A stretch of 45,669 bases of DNA, taken from the NCBI GenBank assembly GCA_020024325.1, contig JAHHTY010000009.1:1-45669 (forward strand). The letters are read 5' to 3'. This DNA is from Negativibacillus sp. (GTDB lineage: Bacteria > Bacillota > Clostridia > Oscillospirales > Ruminococcaceae). Below the pieces are notes generated by a model. It ran no database searches and had not been told where the DNA came from. It was given only the letters and a program-made list of their open reading frames with translations. Position numbers and translations under genes: made by a program. The stretch's first letter is position 1. Every line of letters begins with the position of its first letter. This document shows positions 42,152 to 45,669 of the stretch, in pieces.

Positions 42152-44233
42152 ATGCCAAGAGACGTTTCATTAGCATTGACTCGTAACATCGGCATAATGG
42201 CGCACATCGATGCTGGTAAAACCACTACCACTGAGCGTATTCTTTACTATACCGGTATTAACCATAAAATTGGTGAAACTCATGATGGTAGCGCAACGAT
42301 GGACTGGATGGTACAGGAGCAGGAAAGAGGTATTACAATTACTTCCGCTGCTACAACCTGTTACTGGCAGGGTCACCGTATCAACATCATCGATACTCCT
42401 GGACACGTTGACTTTACAGTAGAGGTAGAGCGTTCCCTGCGAGTTCTCGATGGTTCTGTAACAGTAATGTGTGCAAAAGGTGGAGTAGAGCCACAGTCTG
42501 AGACTGTATGGCGCCAGGCTGATAAATACCGTGTTCCAAGAATGATTTACGTTAACAAGATGGATATCATGGGTGCAGACTTCTACAATGTTCTGGACAT
42601 GATCCATGACCGTCTGAAATGTAATGCTGTTCCAATTCAGCTTCCAATTGGTGCTGAGGCATTCTTCGAGGGTCTGATTGACCTTGTAGAAATGAAAGCA
42701 TACATTTATAACGATGATATGGGCAAGGATATTTCTGTTGTTGAAATTCCTGACAACATGAAAGAAAAAGCTGAAGAATATCGTACCAAACTGCTTGAGT
42801 CTATCTGTGAACAGGACGAAGAGCTGATGGAGAAATACTTCAACGGTGAGGAATTGACTATCGAAGAGATTAAACACGCAATCCGTGTTGATACTCTGGC
42901 TAATAGAATGGTTCCGGTTTGCTGCGGTACTTCTTATAAAAATAAAGGTGTTCAGAAACTTCTGGATGCTATCGTTGATTATATGCCTGCACCAACCGAT
43001 GTACCTAACATCAAAGGTGTAAGCCTTGACAGTGACGAAGAAGAAGAAAGACCATCTTCTGACGATGCTCCATTTGCAGCTCTTGCATTCAAGATTGCAA
43101 CTGACCCATTCGTTGGTAAGCTCTGCTTCTTCCGTGTATATTCCGGTGTTGTTAATACCGGTGACACTGTTCTCAACGCAACAAAAGGTCACACCGAAAG
43201 AATCGGTCGTATCCTTCAGATGCACGCTAACCACAGAAAAGATATCGAAGCTTGCTACGCAGGTGATATCGCTGCTGCTGTTGGTGTAAAGAAAGTTACT
43301 ACCGGTGATACTCTTTGTGATCCAAAATCTCCAATCATTCTGGAGTCTATGGAATTCCCAGAACCGGTTATCCGTGTAGCAATCGAGCCTAAGACCAAAG
43401 CTGGTCAGGAAAAAATGGGTATTGCTCTGGCTAAACTGGCAGAGGAAGACCCAACCTTCAAAACTTACACAGACGAAGAAACCGGTCAGACCATCATCGC
43501 TGGTATGGGTGAGCTCCATCTGGAAATCATCGTTGACCGTCTGCTGCGTGAGTTCAAAGTAGAAGCTAACGTAGGTAAACCTCAGGTAGCTTACAAAGAA
43601 ACCATGAGAAAACCTGCAGACATTGATATGAAATATGCTCGTCAGTCTGGTGGTAAAGGTCAGTACGGTCACGTTAAGATCAGAGTTACACCAAACGAGT
43701 CCGGCAAGGGCTACGAGTTTGTTAACGCTGTTGTCGGCGGTGCTATTCCAAAAGAATACATTCCGGCTGTTGATGCAGGTATCCAGGGTGCAATGCAGGC
43801 TGGTATCCTTGCAGCATACCCAGTAGTTGACGTTAAAGTTGAGCTGTACGATGGTTCTTACCATGAGGTTGACTCTTCTGAAATGGCATTTAAGATTGCT
43901 GGTTCTATGGCATTCAAAGAAGCTATGAGAAAAGGCGACGCTGTACTGCTTGAGCCTATCATGAAAGTAACCGTTATCACTCCGGATGACTATCTGGGCG
44001 ATGTTATCGGTGACTTGAACTCTCGTCGTGGTCAGATCCAGGGTATGGAAGCAAGACACGGCGTACAGCAGGTAAACTCTTATGTTCCGCTGTCTGAAAT
44101 GTTCGGTTACGCTACCGACCTGCGTTCTAAGACACAGGGTCGTGGTCAGTACACCATGGAACCTTCTCACTATGTAGAAGTTCCAAAGAGCATTGCTGAA
44201 AAGATTATTTCTGCAAGAACAAAAGGCGAATAA
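42152..44233 (+). CDS. fusA: elongation factor G
   Basis: This 693-residue translocation GTPase starts at an ATG at 42152 with AAGGAGGA upstream and begins MPRDVSLALTRNIGIMAHID. G motifs: AHIDAGKTTTTE (G1), RGITITSAATT (G2), DTPGHVDFT (G3) and NKMD (G4). Domains II-V follow, with GYEFVNAVVGGAIPKEYIPAVDAG in domain IV. Length and motifs are those of the housekeeping EF-G, not a ribosomal-protection relative. Codon bias is strong. An in-frame ATG at 42074 is rejected as it precedes the ribosome site. Confidence 0.98.
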   Translation: MPRDVSLALTRNIGIMAHIDAGKTTTTERILYYTGINHKIGETHDGSATMDWMVQEQERGITITSAATTCYWQGHRINIIDTPGHVDFTVEVERSLRVLDGSVTVMCAKGGVEPQSETVWRQADKYRVPRMIYVNKMDIMGADFYNVLDMIHDRLKCNAVPIQLPIGAEAFFEGLIDLVEMKAYIYNDDMGKDISVVEIPDNMKEKAEEYRTKLLESICEQDEELMEKYFNGEELTIEEIKHAIRVDTLANRMVPVCCGTSYKNKGVQKLLDAIVDYMPAPTDVPNIKGVSLDSDEEEERPSSDDAPFAALAFKIATDPFVGKLCFFRVYSGVVNTGDTVLNATKGHTERIGRILQMHANHRKDIEACYAGDIAAAVGVKKVTTGDTLCDPKSPIILESMEFPEPVIRVAIEPKTKAGQEKMGIALAKLAEEDPTFKTYTDEETGQTIIAGMGELHLEIIVDRLLREFKVEANVGKPQVAYKETMRKPADIDMKYARQSGGKGQYGHVKIRVTPNESGKGYEFVNAVVGGAIPKEYIPAVDAGIQGAMQAGILAAYPVVDVKVELYDGSYHEVDSSEMAFKIAGSMAFKEAMRKGDAVLLEPIMKVTVITPDDYLGDVIGDLNSRRGQIQGMEARHGVQQVNSYVPLSEMFGYATDLRSKTQGRGQYTMEPSHYVEVPKSIAEKIISARTKGE

Positions 44234-44307
44234 TCCTAAGGTTCTTCAAAAATAAGCTCTTTTATGCGGTTTTAAGGGAATAATTCTGCTTTTTTACAGG
44301 ATTACCC

Positions 44308-44349
44308 TTGATTTTTCAACTATAAATTGTTACAATACGAATTGTAACA
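44308..44349 (+). promoter_or_regulatory. tuf promoter overlapped by an operator-like palindrome
   Basis: TTGATT (44308-44313), a 17-bp spacer and TACAAT (44331-44336) give tuf its own promoter. TGTTACAAT (44328-44336) and ATTGTAACA (44341-44349), separated by ACGA, form a perfect inverted repeat covering the -10 and the expected start site near 44343. Confidence 0.6.
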
Positions 44350-44363
44350 TATACAAATACGAT

Positions 44364-44404
44364 TACGGGAAAAGATTCCTGATTTGTGTTGGGAATCTCC
44401 CGTA
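44364..44404 (+). other. hairpin in the tuf 5' leader
   Basis: TACGGGA (44364-44370) pairs with TCCCGTA (44398-44404), and GATTCC (44374-44379) with GGAATC (44392-44397). It ends seven bases before the GGGAGG ribosome site, so it could protect the mRNA end or affect initiation. Confidence 0.5.
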
Positions 44405-44424
44405 TATAAAGGGAGGAAATAACC

Positions 44425-45624
44425 ATGGCAAAAGCTAAATTTGAAAGAAGCAAGCCACACGTTAACATCGGTACTATCGGTCACGTTGACCACGGTAAAA
44501 CAACTCTGACTGCTGCTATCACAAAAGCTCTGTCCCTCAAAGGTCAGGCTAAATTTGAAGATTACGCTAACATCGATAAAGCTCCAGAAGAAAGAGAACG
44601 TGGTATCACAATCAATACTTCTCACGTAGAGTATGAAACTGATAACAGACACTACGCTCACGTTGACTGCCCAGGACATGCTGACTACGTTAAGAACATG
44701 ATCACTGGTGCTGCTCAGATGGACGGCGCTATCCTCGTTGTTTCCGCTGCAGACGGCCCAATGCCACAGACTCGTGAGCACATCCTGCTCTCCCGTCAGG
44801 TAGGCGTTCCTTACATCGTAGTATTCATGAACAAAGCTGACCAGGTTGACGACCCAGAACTGCTTGAACTGGTAGAAATGGAAATCCGTGACCTGCTCAA
44901 CGAGTACGAATTCCCAGGCGATGACACACCAATCGTTTGCGGTTCTGCTCTGAAAGCTCTGGAAGCACCAAACGATCCAGCAGACCCAGCTTACGCTCCA
45001 ATCTACGAGCTGATGGCAAGAGTTGACGAATACATCCCAACTCCAGAAAGAAAACAGGATCTGCCATTCCTGATGCCAGTTGAAGATATCTTCACCATCA
45101 CCGGTCGTGGTACTGTTGCTACCGGTAGAGTTGAAAGAGGCGTTCTGAAACTGTCTGACGAAATCGAAGTTGTAGGTCTTCAGGAAGAAAAAATGAAGAC
45201 AGTTGTAACCGGTATCGAAATGTTCAGAAAACTTCTGGACTACGCTGAGGCTGGTGACAACATCGGTGCTCTGCTCCGTGGTGTTCAGAGAACTGACATC
45301 AAACGTGGTCAGGTTCTGTGTAAACCAGGTTCCATCCATCCACACACCAGATTCCATGGTCAGGTTTACGTTCTGAAAAAAGATGAAGGTGGCCGTCATA
45401 CTCCATTCTTCAACAACTACAGACCTCAGTTCTTCTTCAGAACAACTGACGTTACTGGCGTTATCAAACTGCCAGAAGGCGTTGAAATGTGCATGCCTGG
45501 CGATAACGTAGAGATGGACGTTGAACTGATCACTCCTATCGCTATCGAAGAAGGTCTGCGTTTCGCTATCCGTGAGGGTGGTAGAACCGTAGGTTCCGGC
45601 GTTGTTACCAAGATTGCTGAATAA
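44425..45624 (+). CDS. tuf: elongation factor Tu
   Basis: EF-Tu, 399 residues, brings aminoacyl-tRNA to the ribosome. It has GHVDHGKTTLTAA (G1), RGITINTSHVEYE (G2), DCPGHADYVKNM (G3), NKADQVDD (G4) and SALKALE (G5), followed by both beta-barrel domains ending GGRTVGSGVVTKI. AAAGGGAGGA precedes the ATG. Codon bias is the strongest in the window. Unlike a plain str operon, it has its own promoter 190 bases after fusA. The last 45 bases of the window hold nothing further. Confidence 0.98.
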   Translation: MAKAKFERSKPHVNIGTIGHVDHGKTTLTAAITKALSLKGQAKFEDYANIDKAPEERERGITINTSHVEYETDNRHYAHVDCPGHADYVKNMITGAAQMDGAILVVSAADGPMPQTREHILLSRQVGVPYIVVFMNKADQVDDPELLELVEMEIRDLLNEYEFPGDDTPIVCGSALKALEAPNDPADPAYAPIYELMARVDEYIPTPERKQDLPFLMPVEDIFTITGRGTVATGRVERGVLKLSDEIEVVGLQEEKMKTVVTGIEMFRKLLDYAEAGDNIGALLRGVQRTDIKRGQVLCKPGSIHPHTRFHGQVYVLKKDEGGRHTPFFNNYRPQFFFRTTDVTGVIKLPEGVEMCMPGDNVEMDVELITPIAIEEGLRFAIREGGRTVGSGVVTKIAE

Positions 45625-45669
45625 TTTTAGCTTCTTTTAAAATAACGTTTTTAAGAGGTACAACCTTTT

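Noticed and set aside
1..45669. Mobile elements, prophage, CRISPR array, tRNA or rRNA genes
   Set aside because: No transposase, integrase, direct-repeat array, tRNA cloverleaf or rRNA sequence was seen. The content is core genome with small intergenic features.

Overview
The window looks like chromosome of a low-to-moderate GC, Gram-positive anaerobe of the class Clostridia, most likely near the Oscillospiraceae/Ruminococcaceae. The reasons are the YmfF/YmfH pair, the Prp protease beside an L27 with a cleavable N-terminal leader, a reverse rubrerythrin, T-box and FMN riboswitch control, the DUF951 and DUF1292 small proteins, a SEC-C-tagged methionine aminopeptidase, consensus sigma-A promoters, and one promoter resembling the forespore sigma-G type. 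The species assignment is inference.

Layout. 1-1273 (minus strand): the partial end of a tRNA t6A dehydratase gene (tcdA), a 6S-like RNA with its terminator, and a DUF1292 protein. 1274-2331 is a decayed stretch with an intact promoter, a broken small gene and a terminator. 2332-6931 is a cluster of ymfF, ymfH, lgt and folD. 7272-8066 holds an HD-domain protein followed by a candidate structured RNA that contains an H-type pseudoknot. 8259-9348 is the rplU-prp-rpmA operon with an L21-type leader. 9420-13407 has an MFS transporter behind a palindromic promoter, then obgE, mrnC and a YitT protein. 13428-13645 hides a 46-residue hydrophilic minus-strand gene with a sigma-G-like promoter. 13738-14821 pairs a reverse rubrerythrin with an ArsC/Spx-like protein. 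14825-16573 (minus) carries an FMN-riboswitch-controlled ribU and a PAP2 phosphatase. 16624-21730 runs dedA, recA, recX, rimO and pgsA. 21747-23537 is a cysteine T-box and cysS. 23572-26566 holds a GNAT acetyltransferase, map, an S1-domain protein (minus) and a DUF951 gene. 26631-31657 is prfA, sua5, coaE, a lytic transglycosylase and an M18 aminopeptidase. 31710-39851 is a DUF2500 protein and rpoBC. 39919-40745 is a secreted-protein gene interrupted by one in-frame TAG. 40900-45624 is the str region rpsL-rpsG-fusA-tuf.

How the genes work together. Most of the window serves gene expression. It covers transcription (rpoBC, a 6S-like RNA), ribosome parts and their maturation (L21, L27, Prp, Obg, Mini-III, S12, S7, RimO), translation factors (EF-G, EF-Tu, RF1, Cys-tRNA synthetase, MetAP) and tRNA t6A/ct6A modification (Sua5, TcdA). 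Two enzyme/substrate pairs are encoded in the same window: Prp with L27, and RimO with S12. The rest is envelope and cofactor housekeeping (Lgt, PgsA, PAP2, DedA, FolD, CoaE, RibU). No prophage, insertion sequence, CRISPR array, rRNA or tRNA was seen. The less ordinary items are in the gaps between genes: the hidden small gene, the pseudoknot RNA, the TAG-interrupted gene, and palindromes over the MFS and tuf promoters.
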